A stretch of 64,000 bases of DNA from Atriophallophorus winterbourni (taxonomy: Eukaryota; Platyhelminthes; Trematoda; Plagiorchiida; Microphallidae): assembly GCA_013407085.1 (NCBI GenBank), contig JACCGJ010000611.1, forward strand, positions 65,926 to 129,925, given 5' to 3'. Below, piece by piece: positions 1-10,580 of the stretch. A program made the position numbers and the translations under genes. Under the pieces are notes generated by a model. The model was not told the origin of the DNA and did no database searches. It worked only from the letters and a program-made list of their open reading frames with translations. Each line of letters begins with the position of its first letter. The first letter of the stretch is position 1.

Positions 1-690
1 CTGGCCAGATTAGATAAACAACTATGCCTTAGCCTACTTCTTAAACTACGTTATCTCAGAGTGACGTGGTGAACGTTATTTCGATATAGATTCTTTAGAT
101 AGCGTCACTGCCGCATAAAGCTTATTCATGGTCTAATTTCCTAAAATAAAATATATACTACAGTTTTAATCTCAGCCGTAAGTCCGCAGTTGTGCTGAAG
201 GCAGATATATTGCATGGACAAGTTTAGATTTGCTCTGCCGAATCCGCCCCAAACGCTTCTAGATGTATTGTTTTGAAACATCATTGTAAGAAAGATATAC
301 TGGACTTCAAATTTGCCACGCACCTCAAGCTAATGCATGTGTAATATCTATTTTTAGAATGAGACACCAGATCATTCGTGCATACGTTTTGGGAGGGCTC
401 AGATGAAAAGTTGTCTTAGCTCATATGTTCGTTTTCTGTCGTAATACGCATGCTCCAAATTTGATATTTTATGCTTATTTACATTGAAACCGCAACGGTT
501 AAAGAAAGATCAACAGCTTATATTTACACGAGAAGACCCCAATTTGTTTAAAAATTTTGAAAGGAAATTCATAAGGTGCCATCCGACTCTCCTGGAGTAG
601 CGTAGTGTTGGGTTGATACAGGCAGGATATTATTTACATCACACGACACTGTCTTCACCGAACGTTTCCATATCGTTTTAAATCTTTATT
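1..690. other. AT-rich sequence without a recognised gene
   Basis: No exon with matching splice sites, RNA gene or clear repeat was recognised here. Short open frames on both strands are low-complexity and have no recognisable motif. The stretch ends at the 5' edge of a LINE fragment. Confidence 0.5.
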
Positions 691-694
691 CTGA

Positions 695-1331
695 AGAAAA
701 TCTGAAAAAAACTATTTTCAAAATCCTATATAATTCCAACCATGGAGCATACATCACAAGCTTGGGCTCCGTGGTTAAAAAAGGATATACTATTGATTGA
801 CAAAATATAACATCGTGCAACCAAACTCGTAAGAGGTTTCCGGAAACTAAAGTACGAGGAACGACTGCAAGAACTGAGGCTCCCCACTCCCCTTCAAAGA
901 AGCCTTCGAAGCGATATGATACTAACATACAAAATATTAAATACCCCACATCATCCCTTAAAACATTTATTCGAATACCGTGAGTCACGACATACGCGCA
1001 GCTACTCAGAAACACTGCAAATTCCCCACTCGCGTATCAGCTGTTGCCGATATTTTTTTATTGTGTAAGTGTCTTTTTTCTTTGGAATTCCCTCCCCGAA
1101 ACTCTTGTCATCTCTCCCAGCATCGAAAAGTTTATTCGAAATTTGGATACTTATTTGTTGCATAACGATTTAACGACACCTGCGTATTGACTCATGGTAA
1201 CTATACAACTTGACTATGCTTGACATTACAAGATAATTTTATACCTATTTCCTGAACGAATATTTCGTATGATATAGTAATTGTGAAGCTATGTGCTTTC
1301 TGTGAAAATAAATTCTTGAATCTTGAATCTT
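695..1331 (+). mobile_element. CR1-like LINE, 3' end fragment (RT C-terminal region and tail)
   Basis: One frame, broken by two stops, reads through the C-terminal region that follows the reverse transcriptase palm in CR1-like LINEs: QAWAPWLKKDI, then HRATKLV, EERLQEL, SDMILTYKILNT and a final WNSLPE-type block after a frame change. About 22990-23440 is a close nucleotide paralogue, so both copies come from the same subfamily. The copy ends in an AATAAA-like stretch followed by a TCTTGAA short repeat near 1306-1331, the same type of tail seen on other LINE ends here. It is 5'-truncated and dead. The CR1 assignment is by protein pattern, not by search. Confidence 0.75.
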
Positions 1332-1458
1332 AATGAAGGCATTTGATATTAAATATTGTATAAAACGTTACACATATAAATGAAACATATATTGATCGGG
1401 CTCAAATCCATCACAATCTCTGTATGGTATTTACGTTGTTAACTTTTAACCATTGCAG

Positions 1459-1477
1459 TTTACCGAGATTTAATCGA
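1459..1477 (+). CDS. Candidate 19-nt microexon of the F-BAR gene
   Basis: A CATTGCAG acceptor ends at 1458 and a perfect GTAAGT donor starts at 1478, leaving 19 nt: one base completing a codon and then LPRFNR. It would end in phase 0, exactly the phase in which the next exon (1684) starts. Phase agreement and strong sites are the only support; a 19-nt match can be chance. It would lie in the variable region N-terminal to the F-BAR domain. Confidence 0.3.
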
Positions 1478-1683
1478 GTAAGTCCTGGTTCACGCAGCTC
1501 CATCAGCACAGAATTTACGCTCATTTTGAGGTGTCTCATCTCCATCTGCTTTTCAAATCATGTGATTTATTCACTTTACTCGGAAGCTCTTACTCAGAGA
1601 GAGAGAGAGTGAGAATGCTTCATTTTTAGTGAAATATTTCAAATTCCATGCTCCATTCTCAATTAATCATTCGTCTTTCATAG

Positions 1684-1831
1684 TCGATAGCAAGAAACCC
1701 TCAACAACCTGGTCGCTTACCTTCAAGCATGTCAAACAATGCAATTCAGAGTTCGATTTCGAGCATGTCGAAAGATAACATCGTCACAGACGAACACACA
1801 AAAACCGGGAAGGAATTCCAAATCGAATTTG
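1684..1831 (+). CDS. F-BAR RhoGAP-like protein, upstream exon (linker)
   Basis: This is the most 5' well supported exon of the gene. A pyrimidine-rich acceptor ending TTTCATAG precedes 1684 and a GTAAGA donor follows 1831. The frame is open throughout (begins SIARNPQQPG; contains SMSNNAIQSS and ISSMSKDNIV) and is Ser/Asn/Gln-rich, like a disordered linker. It ends with one base of a split codon, and the next exon at 3454 supplies the other two (GTG, Val), so the phases agree. An in-frame ATG at 1729 could serve as a start, but continuous upstream coding makes an internal exon more likely. The function of this part is unknown; it precedes the F-BAR domain. Confidence 0.6.
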
Positions 1832-3453
1832 GTAAGAAATGTGGTTCATTTTCTAAAGTATACCACCGTCAATACATATCTTATGTAAAGGATAAAACTC
1901 AGCTTTCACCATATGGATGAGTGCGTCAATTTGTCACTTGTTGCATCGCCCAAAATGGATTCACTTGATGTATGCTTCCTTTTAATTATTCAAGTTCAGC
2001 TACCAGAAATATTCCGTCGTTGGAATCGAATGGTTAATCTTAGTTCTCTCACTTTCGACCAGAGCGACAGCAAGTTCACGGTCGCAGTAGAGAAAAACGA
2101 CTTCGGAAGCGTTTAGGTCTTTAAATTATCATAGGATATTGTATTCAGATTGCGAGAGTCTTTTGAACTTTGAAAGCCTTGCTTGTAATGACTGAAGCTA
2201 TTAGAGAATAATGTAAGAGCGAATCGATGAGATATATAAATATCTTCAAGAAAATAAATCCACGCTTGTACAAAGCAAGCATAATGAACCACATTTTCGA
2301 AGTGATAATTCCTCAAATTTGCAAAAAAAATATATTTCGATTACAAAGCGTTTGAACGACCTCATTTGCTTCAAGGTTGTTTTGCAGACAACACATGTTT
2401 CCTGCGAGTTCCGCTCTACTGGCATTGTCTAATTTGCAAGGCAGTTTATCCGGCAACGGTATCACAACCAGTTCATTTCTAGCTGCCATTTGTCTCATCC
2501 GTTCGTTAGGTGTGCGACGGTGCCACTGTAAATTACACACTGATCTCACAACCAAGTCATGCAAACTGTTTACTGAACCCTGCACACAACAGACAGCTTG
2601 TTTCGCATAATGTTAACGGGCTGTTGCGAGCAGAAAACAACAATTCATTCGATTCATTATGTCAAAGAGGGTTGGTGCAAAGTGGCTGGTACAGATTAAA
2701 CGCGCAAAAATCAGGCACTCGATTCAACAGTAAAGACATTTACTCTTCCGCTTTAATCTTCCAATTCCGGGAAAATAACTGCACTAAAACACGTCTCTCG
2801 TCAAAGTTACAATTTAATTCATACATTATAGAATAATTTGGAACACTGAAGCGAAGTGCTGGTAATGAATCATGCAAAACGCTCAATTAAAATAATATTT
2901 GAGGTCTACGAGGAGTTTACTAACGCCCTTTTCAATAAACTAAGCAATAAATTGAATTGAATTATTGGAAATTAATCAGTAATGCTATCGATCGCGATAA
3001 CATATGGTTACATGGTTAGGAACATTCATATATTAAAATTACTTAGTTCGTATGGTGTATATTTCACAGACAATAGTTTAAAGACATTTTTATTTACATT
3101 ATTCCGGTAAACGTGGCTTATTCATCTGCCTAAACACAATGTGACAGTACGACTGGCAATATAATGTTGGCTAGAAACCCCATATCTGCACGCTGTGTGA
3201 ACGGAATGTCTTGGATTGATTATGGGGACCTATAGATTTATCAATAGGTATCCAATAATCACCAAGCAAGTTTTCTTTCGAAGGTGGCTTGTTAATTACC
3301 TACCATGAACGTTTTGTTTACGAGCAATTTTACCGTTGCAATGTTGAACTAATTTCCGAATAGTTGAACTTTAAAGACTTTTTGTTGTCATGTCGTTTGG
3401 TTACATAACATTATTTTTACCCAAATCTGTTCATTTTGTTTTGTTTAAAATAG
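1832..3453. other. Intron of the F-BAR gene, 1622 nt
   Basis: The intron lies between two phase-matched exons. It has overlapping open frames on both strands at 2313-2610 (90 aa on the minus strand) that match no family I recognise. No repeat family was identified with confidence. A TGAATTGAATTATTGG stretch near 2953 resembles the LINE 3' tails found elsewhere. Confidence 0.45.
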
Positions 3454-3591
3454 TGCAAGGTGCATCGGAAGAAGACAAATCACTGTTCAAACGGGACAAA
3501 AATGCGGTGGAATTTGTTTTCAATTACAGCAAGCTGTGGTGTAAAGCGTGTAAAGACATCGTTCTTGCTTTGGAAAAATGTGCCTGCGCAG
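3454..3591 (+). CDS. F-BAR RhoGAP-like protein, exon with the start of the F-BAR domain
   Basis: The exon encodes QGASEEDKSLFKRD followed by NAVEFVFNYSKLWCKACKDI and VLALEKCACA. This resembles the opening helix of the F-BAR domain in GMIP, ARHGAP29 and ARHGAP45 (a D/N-x-x-x-x-YAKxWxxYAKEL...EKR pattern). An AATAG acceptor ends at 3453 and a GTTGGT donor begins at 3592. The exon starts by completing a Val codon from 1831 and ends with one base that the 8500 exon completes to Glu, so both junctions agree in phase. In the family the F-BAR dimer binds curved membranes next to a C-terminal RhoGAP domain. Family membership is inferred from remembered family sequence, not from a search. Confidence 0.72.
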
Positions 3592-4117
3592 GTTGGTGAT
3601 TGGTGTTCTAAGTTTTATGCTACAAGATGTTCCCTAATAATCTAGGCCCGGTTTCGGGCTAGCTTATTTCTTTCGTGTCTTATGAAGCCTTCAATTCTAC
3701 AACTCTTGCATTGTAAATCATTCTTAAAAGAATCCTGAACTTCGTCTGTACAAATGGAGTCTTGTTATGACCACACGTTAGTCTTAAGCTCTTCAAGACG
3801 ATCGTTCTAACGATAAGTGAATGAGCATAAAATTTCGAGCCTAATCTGAGTAATATGAAATCTGAGCTTGATGTCAAAAAAATTACAAGCTCAAGCTATT
3901 CTCTGAACATCTGATTAAGTGATGCATTTCAAATGCTGTTTTGTAGTGATAATATTGTTTACGGTATCTTGATTTATTTTGTTTGTTAGTTTTGAATATC
4001 GAAAATTATTGATAAAAATCAGAGAATCAAGAATAATATACGACTGCTGTTTCTTGTCAGAAGCAAGCTCAATTGGTACATATGTAATAACTCATGAATA
4101 AAAAGTTACACATTTAT

Positions 4118-4222
4118 TAAGGTGCTCATATCCCCATCCCTTACACACCATCACCGGTTTCTGGCTGTTTGCCGTCGTTAGGTGGATACAGTAAGATCAG
4201 GTTCAGAATTTTCTTCGCGAAT
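4118..4222 (-). repeat. Family A retrozyme fragment, ribozyme core damaged
   Basis: Read on the minus strand this contains the family A block: a GATCTTACTGT-type run, the ribozyme core, GGCAAACAGCC, GAAACCGGT and GGTGTGTAAG. The conserved CTGATGA is changed to CTAACGA (4175-4181), and the base before the expected cleavage point is G instead of A, C or U. Both changes should abolish hammerhead cleavage. The rest of the 241-bp monomer is absent. Confidence 0.7.
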
Positions 4223-5199
4223 GGGATGATTGAATGAAAATTTGCTTGTGAACCAAGTTGCGTTACATTAAATTGTATTAAATACTTACAAAGTAAAATC
4301 ATTCTTAGCTAAAAGCTGTTAATATACAATATAAAAGAGAACTACAATGAGTTTTATTTCGGTTAACACGCATCGACTCTCAGCATAATCAACGAATGTT
4401 AAAATAAAAGGTCCATATTTTTAATTAAGAATCGATAATACAAAATGAATATTTTCGTATCCGAGACTTGATTGATGCTCTCTTACGCTTCCTAATCACG
4501 CTGTAACAGAACAGATAGAAACTCCGTCTTTTAGGCGGAAAGTTTAGTTTCGAATCCTGCCACTGTTTTTGTACAGTTCGGAAAATTTGCTTAATAAAAC
4601 TTACACCCCGTGTATAACGCTTACCAATATTAGGCGAAAAAATAACTACACTGGCATATCGTACTATTTAGTGGATAAAATGATATCATCCATAGAGCAT
4701 CATGTTAAAGATACTAGGAATAAACACTAGATTTATGAGTCAGAATGGCCTGAAATAGAACAAAAGCCTATTTTGCACTATTAACTACTCAGATTATGCT
4801 CTATTTCTGCCTCCTAATTTGCCAGGGATAATGAGCTTGATAGTTGATATTTTATCAAATTTACTGTACATCCTAATTAATTAATAAATCCAATTTCATT
4901 TTAAGAACGATTTTAAAGTTTCAAAATGATGCCTAGACGATTTAGTTTGCATAATACCGTAAATATGCAGGCAAAGAAACCTTGTGCAACAGTGATTGAA
5001 TGCGTTGCACTACTGATCTTTCGAAAAAATGCCGTTTAATATCCAAATGTTTAGAATGATAGACTTGTCACGATCCCAGCCTTCATTACTCTGACAAACT
5101 TGGAGACGATCATTAAGACCAGTAATTCTCATCTGTCAAGCGTACTTCCGACGTTTGTTTACCGTGAACGAGTAGATAAGTAGTAGACAACATGCGACA

Positions 5200-5290
5200 A
5201 TTACAAGCACTTCACAAGAAGTTAAGCTGACGATGTCTCCTAGTATTATGACGAAATGTCCTACCGTTACAATGCTAGTTCATAGAAAAC
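5200..5290 (+). mobile_element. Degenerate PLE terminal fragment with hammerhead-like core
   Basis: The segment AGAAGTTAAG-CTGACGA-TGTC...GAC-GAAA-TGTCC (core 5227-5233, GAAA at 5253-5256) aligns with the PLE end at 35296-35340. There the same order is AGAAGTTCCG-CTGATGA-TGTCATC...GATGAC-GAAA-CGTCC. The outer stem II pairs GTC/GAC remain, while the rest of stem II and stem III are mutated. I read it as an old, inactive copy of the PLE pLTR. Confidence 0.55.
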
Positions 5291-6045
5291 AGAACACCCA
5301 ACATCCAATCCCTGAGCTACAAGTATTGGTATCAATAACCAACAATCTGATAATTTCGTTATTAAGCGACATGGGCAACATTGCCCCGGAAATACATCTT
5401 GCTCCTTGACTATTCATACCATCGAGCATCAAGCTTGTCTACGAATGGTATATCGGTCATACACTGAACTACTTGAAAGATTAAGCTCAGGATTTTGCAC
5501 GCAAATAAGACGACGAGACGACCCAAATACTTGCTTACAAAAGGTTTTACATTATTTTCCTGTCTTTGGATAAGATATTTCGACGTCAAACTGCAAGGTC
5601 ACTGTTATCAGCTAGTTATCACACACTTCAAAATGAACTGTCACAAGTATTTCATTCAGTTTCTTTTGTTTTTAATCTACAGAGGATATAATCACGAAAC
5701 ATTTAACAAAGTTTAAAATAAAATTTGACGCGAATCAACAAGACAATCCAAATATAGGTTCAGCAGTGACGAAACATTATCCTGCTTGATCTAAATCATA
5801 ACGATCATTTTATTAAACTTCATACGTATGTTTTAGAATCTGTGTTTTGTTCCCGAGAATATTTCGAAGTCATTTACCTTTTTAGACTGTAAATCTTAAT
5901 GTCTGAATCATGAATCCTCTTATACGAATTGCCGGGCGAATTGCCAATAAACGAACAAAATAGATTCACACAGTATCCGTCATCGAAAAATTCTTAATAT
6001 GGCGTTTCAAATTGGGCACAGAGTTAAAGTAATGTGCTACTCATC

Positions 6046-6125
6046 TCAACGCACTTACACACCACTATGTGAATCTGTGTTTGAACACTCTGGTTCGTTG
6101 TATGAAACCTCTGTAACAGTGGCAT
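6046..6125 (+). repeat. Family A retrozyme fragment at an inversion junction
   Basis: The first bases (GCACTTACACACCAC) match family A in minus orientation. From about 6066 the sequence switches to the plus orientation (TATGTGAATCTGTGTTTG, then AACAGTGGCATTCA). The join is abrupt, so two oppositely oriented monomer parts are fused. Confidence 0.6.
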
Positions 6126-6235
6126 TCATGTATAACTTTTTTTGACACAGAGCTCAGGGGTTCGACCTTAACCTCCTGTTTGTCCATATTCGACAATATG
6201 ACATGAAAAATGATTTTAATTATTGTTGAAGCAGG

Positions 6236-6660
6236 CCAACAACAACAATGTGTTGATCAGATCCCTCACACCGCAAGCCGTTTTTGGCTGTTTGCCGTCA
6301 TCAGGCGGAGACAGTAAAATCTGGTTCCGTATGCCTTGAAACAGTCGATAAGTGGTAAACAAAGTTATACTTGAATGACATTCTTACATAGGGTTCGTGC
6401 AACAAACCACCGTGTTCAAACACAGAATTACAACATATTTCTTGGTCAAGCACATAAGGCGCTTATGGATGACCAACGTTATGTGTTGCTCACATCCCCC
6501 GCACTTACACACCACTACCGGTTTCTGGCTGTTTGCCGTCATCAGGTGGAGACAGTAAGATTGAGTTCAGTGAGTCCTGTAACAGTGCAAAAGTGGTAAA
6601 CAAAGTTATAAGGTGAAGCCACTGTTTAATAGGGTTCGTACAACGAACCACGACACTCAT
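6236..6660 (-). repeat. Family A retrozyme, tandem partial dimer
   Basis: Two head-to-tail monomer parts lie on the minus strand. Ribozyme cores, read as TCATCAG on the plus strand, are at 6298-6304 and 6539-6545, giving a 241-bp period. The first copy has lost the G of GAAA and is dead; the second is canonical. Both have the hairpin region (GGTTCGTGCAACAAACC near 6389 and GGTTCGTACAACGAACC near 6632). The repeat starts at a GGCCAACAACAAC stretch, the usual 3' tail of the RTE-like elements in this window. Confidence 0.8.
6512..6549 (-). ncRNA. Type I hammerhead ribozyme (family A retrozyme), core intact
   Basis: On the minus strand the order is CCAC (stem I), CTGATGA, CGGC-AAACA-GCCA (stem II with three GC pairs), GAAA, ACCGGT (stem III), A as the cleavage-site base, then GTGG (stem I return). 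CCAC and GTGG pair perfectly, and all invariant hammerhead core bases are present (CUGANGA and GAAA, NUH as GUA). Stem III is a perfect palindrome without a loop, so activity probably needs two ribozymes pairing in trans, as known for minimal hammerheads of retrozymes and PLEs. Activity itself is inferred. Confidence 0.8.
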
Positions 6661-8499
6661 AAACCAAAATGCTAACAAATTATGCACTTTCACATCCCGT
6701 TCTCTGGAAAGTTTTATTATGAATTTTTCTACGGTCAGTAGGTCTATTTTTGTCATTGTCTTAATCATCAAGTCGTATTAATCATTTGGTATTGTTATTT
6801 AATCGTTTAAACATTTTTTACGAATAAATTTTTGCTTAATAGTTTGAAGTCAGAGTAGTATTTAATATGATAGAATAGGCCAAACAAAGAATTTGTATAT
6901 CTCTAGAGAAAACCAATGCCTGGGTTCTGATACCCAAAAACGGTGTTTTACCAATTTGTAAATTTTAACCCATTTTTCAAGTGAATGAATTCCACAAAAC
7001 GCGTGAATTTATGTTCCAATCATTTGGTGTTTTAAATCTCACGGGACTCGATCTTCTTATCTGAATGCCACAAACATTTTGCAGCTGAAGAGACAACAGG
7101 AAAGCACAAATCATTCCCGTTTATGTTGCAGACAATTAAACCCAACTGAAAATTGCCGAAGCATTGAATTAAATTACAGATAACAGAAAACGTTTAACAC
7201 TCGAAAATTCGCAATATTGGAGCCAATCGTTTTGGTTTTTGAACCTCTAATCACGAGTAATCGTGTGGTGCAACAAACTGGCCGATTTTCGATGGAAACA
7301 CGTTACATTAGTTGTTATTTTTACGTGATGCTGTTGTGTTTCTGTGCGCTCTAGGCGCATTGATTTCCGCTGTACGAAAGATGTAACGTTTACGCGCACA
7401 CGTTTCCGTGTTTACGTGAGAAAGTTTGTTTAGGTCAAGCCTGTGCAACATTGTGTTGACCAGAAGTTTGTTGTGAACTGATGTGGGGGGTTCGAACAAG
7501 TTGGGTTATGTTGTAAGTCAGATGGTTTGTTCGCAAAATCATCCAATAGATATTTTGTTTGATGGCCCTGACCGGGATTTATATGTAAGTCTTGGCATGT
7601 TCAATGCTAATGAGTGCAGATGAAAACGAAATAACTATACAAACGTTTATTAACTATGCTGATAACCAGCATGTGTAAGCTGTATTAACGCAGCTGGAAC
7701 GGTAACTCATTAACTCATCAATACCGTGAAAAGCGAAGCTCTTGCACTTGAATCACAAGCGGGATAGTAATCGAATAATTTTTTTCAATTCTAGCAAATG
7801 AATGTAGGAACAGGAGTTTACAATAGCAAACATTTCCCTTAAGCACATTTGTTTTAAATCTTATTTTAAAAAAGACACGAAATTTGTGATTTTCTCCTGT
7901 TTTGATCGGTTCTTGTCTTGGTAAAAAATTTAAATGCACCGTACTATACATGCCAGCTGTTCTTTTACAACGATAAGTAACAACTGGCTTTAGTTGAGGG
8001 TTTATCATTATTGATTACGGGAGAATAAAAAAATGCAGCGAATCCTTCTTGACCTAGAAATGTATGTCGATTGTTTATATTGGAGTGCAACAACAATAAA
8101 TAATCGGTGTGCAAAATTATCGTTAAGTGCTTTGATTAGTTGCGCATTCTATGCTAAGGTTAACAAATCCTAGATTAAAATCACGCGTATTATTCAATTT
8201 ATTCAATAATTATTTGGGATAATTTGATCACACTTTCAACAATGTTTCACATTGTATATTACCGATGAGGATATACATGGACAAGTATGGAAACTACAAT
8301 TTCGAAATGCGATTTTGTATTACTGTGTACGCTATTAGTTGTATCGTATTGTAATAGAAAACCGACTACGTATTATAGTTTGTGATACCTTATTCTACTT
8401 AATAAAATGAATATTTTCAAATACTCAATTACAATTTTGGTATAATTGTAATTCGTTCAACAATAACACTTTCAAATTCATTTCACATTTATCAAATAG

Positions 8500-8564
8500 A
8501 AAATGAAGCGTGCCGTATTATCACGAAACAATTTCAAGCTTTGGAATCCAGTGTGGCAGCCGTT
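8500..8564 (+). CDS. F-BAR RhoGAP-like protein, 65-nt exon
   Basis: The exon is flanked by a CAAATAG acceptor and a GTAAGT donor. It encodes (E)NEACRIITKQFQALESSVAAV. The leading two bases complete a Glu codon with the base left from 3591, and the exon ends in phase 0. The helical, charged sequence fits F-BAR helix 2. A second frame is also open over this short span, but only the chosen frame matches phases on both sides. Confidence 0.7.
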
Positions 8565-8638
8565 GTAAGTTCGCAAATCTGATGGCCATATGAATTGTAT
8601 TTCATTTCCATCTTCGTTGATCAAATATTCTCTTGCAG

Positions 8639-8683
8639 AACGGAGCCCCTATGCAACAAGAAACACTGAATCTTGCACGCATG
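8639..8683 (+). CDS. F-BAR RhoGAP-like protein, 45-nt exon
   Basis: This 15-codon exon (NGAPMQQETLNLARM) sits between a TTCTCTTGCAG acceptor and a GTAAGT donor. It begins and ends in phase 0. The intron before it is only 74 nt (8565-8638). The position matches the family segment in which a loop with Gln/His/Met-Pro residues joins F-BAR helices. Confidence 0.7.
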
Positions 8684-8879
8684 GTAAGTCTTTTCGCTGA
8701 GACATTCTCAACCTATGCAAAATGAAGATTTACGTAATCAGAATCATTTTCCACAAAATTATATAAAACCATAATTTTTACAACTTTTTCATACTGTAGT
8801 TGTAGATGTTGTCCACGCGATGTAGCTATGATTATTTCATGAGAAATTCTAGGTAAATCTAGCTGATGATAGGTGCAAT

Positions 8880-8980
8880 GTTGTTGGCCTCCTTCGGTCG
8901 ATGTCAACCATGGATGTACAAAACAAACGAATGATGGTTTCATGCTCCGCAACATTTCGAATGACTAAACGGTCCGATTT
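8880..8980 (-). mobile_element. RTE-like LINE, 3' tail fragment
   Basis: The plus strand reads TTGTTGGCCTCCTTCGGTCG, then ATGTCAACCATGGATGTACA, and later CGAATGACTAAACGGTCCGA. This is the reverse complement of the terminal untranslated part of the RTE-like family also present at 19.5, 21.4, 23.8 and 60.8 kb. Only the last hundred bases or so are kept. It lies in an intron of the F-BAR gene in antisense. Confidence 0.75.
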
Positions 8981-9387
8981 TGGATGAAAAATCTCTCTCG
9001 TATCCTTATTGTGAACAATTCACTTCCACGTTGAATGTGTGATCTCTAATTAGCACGAATGAATTATTATTATTATTGATAATAATAATATTATTATTAA
9101 TTTCTCACGAGACCGTTGTAATCCGGGAACCAAATCTTATTCCTCCTCTACTTCTTCTGCATCTTTACTACGATACTGCATAGGTTATATGATTTTCATT
9201 TCATTTTCGATGCAATCAAGTACATACGGATATTAAAGTAGTAATTTCTCACATATATTTGCTATTGCTCACTCACTAATCCGCATGCTAGTCAGAAAAG
9301 GAAAAAAAGAAATTATTCGGTGTCATAATTATACACACGTTGTTAATGAGATTTGATGTACATGCTGCTTTTTGTATTTTCTTGTAG

Positions 9388-9450
9388 ATGATTGACAAGT
9401 GCAAGGACACGGAAACGAATAATTCTAAACGATGCAGAGAACTTTTAGAA
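9388..9450 (+). CDS. F-BAR RhoGAP-like protein, 63-nt exon
   Basis: A TTTTCTTGTAG acceptor and a GTATGT donor bracket 21 codons, MIDKCKDTETNNSKRCRELL plus E, in phase 0 at both ends. The sequence is a charged amphipathic helix and continues directly into VLTRQRTLFEKTRKYLKEKW at 14166. The intron after it is 4.7 kb. Confidence 0.72.
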
Positions 9451-9499
9451 GTATGTGCCGTAAACAGTTTATTCGTATTTACATGTTTTTCTCATCAAA

Positions 9500-9580
9500 C
9501 ACATCACGACCATTTTAGTGCTGTTTGCCTTCATCGGGTAGAGGCAGTTTGATTGAGTTCCACATGCGTAAAAGCATTGG
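9500..9580 (-). repeat. Retrozyme fragment, strongly decayed
   Basis: On the minus strand the remnants CATGTGGAACTCAATC, GCAAACAGCAC and a damaged core (CCGATGA, no GAAA) can be aligned with families A and B. The ribozyme is dead and no further monomer sequence is left. Confidence 0.5.
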
Positions 9581-10389
9581 AATAATAGAAACTAATTTTT
9601 ACCTTGCAGATGTTTTATGAATAAACCTTGGTTCGATCAACTTTCTCAGATGCATGTGTCTATTCATATGCGGAAATGGTTAAACATGGAGTTACTTAAC
9701 CAAAATCTAATTTTGAATGCATTTTCATCACGAACACCCCATGAACGGATTTAAGATTTTAACACTCATCCGGTAAAGTCGATCTGAATCAGCATGCCCA
9801 GAAGCACTAGGTGAACAAAGCTTGAATTTCTGAAGAAATTTGAGACGAGACTTATAAGAATTGGGTAAACCCGTGAATTTGAACAAAATAGCCATATTTG
9901 CTTATTAATTCATCACTACACACGACTGTCGTAACTTCCGTTGATTGCATTAAGCGTGAGTCAAATAAATTTATAACACGTTATCACTTTATCATGAATA
10001 AAGCCAATGCAAAATTGAAATATCATATAAGGTTTTCTCAGTTTTTACCAGAGGAAACGTTATTCGTGCAAAACATTCCCTTGGAAAATATAGCAAATGT
10101 TTTAAACACTATTGAATATTTTAACGGCATATAAGGCATAAAAACATATATGTGAAAATAATTAAATTTTTATCGAAAGCGCTTTTACTAGGTCTCAATA
10201 TATAAAATGCTTTGTAACTCATTTTACTGGAGTTGAAGTTGCTAATTTGAACAGCTTTAAACAGAAGTACAATTCATAAAATCATCTTCGATTTTCAATG
10301 TAGGAATATGATAACTATTTCAGGGAAACCCAAAGAAACTGAAAAAGGAATATTTTTAAAACAAAAATGCTCATTTGCATGTATTGCCA

Positions 10390-10580
10390 TCAAACAACCC
10401 CCACGACCGGTTTCGTGCTGTTTGCACTCATCAGATGAGGACAGTAGGATGAGGATCCACATGCGTTTGAGACAGTGGAAGAATGGTAAACCAATTACGC
10501 TTGTATGCCACTGTTGGATAAGGTTGGTACGACCAACCTGTTCGATCACATGATCACACTCATGTAGATTGGGTTATGAT
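10390..10580 (-). repeat. Family B retrozyme monomer
   Basis: Most of one monomer on the minus strand: the hammerhead at 10399-10440, the GGATCC-CATGCG block, AACAGTGG/CCACTGTT pairing segments, and a perfect 8-bp hairpin AGGTTGGT-ACG-ACCAACCT at 10521-10539. Relative to family A the hairpin has swapped base pairs, so structure is kept while sequence differs. Antisense in an intron of the F-BAR gene. Confidence 0.8.
10399..10440 (-). ncRNA. Type I hammerhead ribozyme (family B retrozyme), core intact
   Basis: On the minus strand: CCTCAT (stem I), CTGATGA, GTGC-AAACA-GCAC (perfect 4-bp stem II), GAAA, ACCGGT (palindromic stem III), C as the cleavage base, then GTGGGG (stem I return; pairs U-G, A-U, C-G, U-G, C-G, C-G). 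Compared with the copy at 12952, stem I has a C where that copy has U opposite G, a compensating change that keeps pairing. Confidence 0.83.

Larger units (their letters stand above)
3592..8499. other. Intron of the F-BAR gene, 4.9 kb, with retrozyme and PLE debris
   Basis: This spacer separates two phase-matched exons. Recognisable content is a minus-strand family A retrozyme copy at 4118-4222, a degenerate PLE end at about 5200-5290, and a mixed-orientation retrozyme cluster at 6046-6660. The remainder (about 4250-5150, 5300-6040 and 6670-8490) is AT-rich and I see no gene or named repeat in it. Confidence 0.6.

Noticed and set aside
1595..1612. Short GA microsatellite
   Set aside because: Ordinary low-complexity sequence.
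2313..2610. Overlapping open frames on both strands, up to 90 codons
   Set aside because: No recognisable motif, no supported splice pattern that fits the surrounding gene, and both strands are open, which is common by chance.
4485..4570. tRNA-like segment with TTTCGAATCCTGCC
   Set aside because: A B-box-like string is present but no acceptor stem or A box could be folded, so no tRNA is called.
9061..9105. ATT/AAT-rich palindrome
   Set aside because: Simple-sequence inverted repeat in an intron; no evidence of function.
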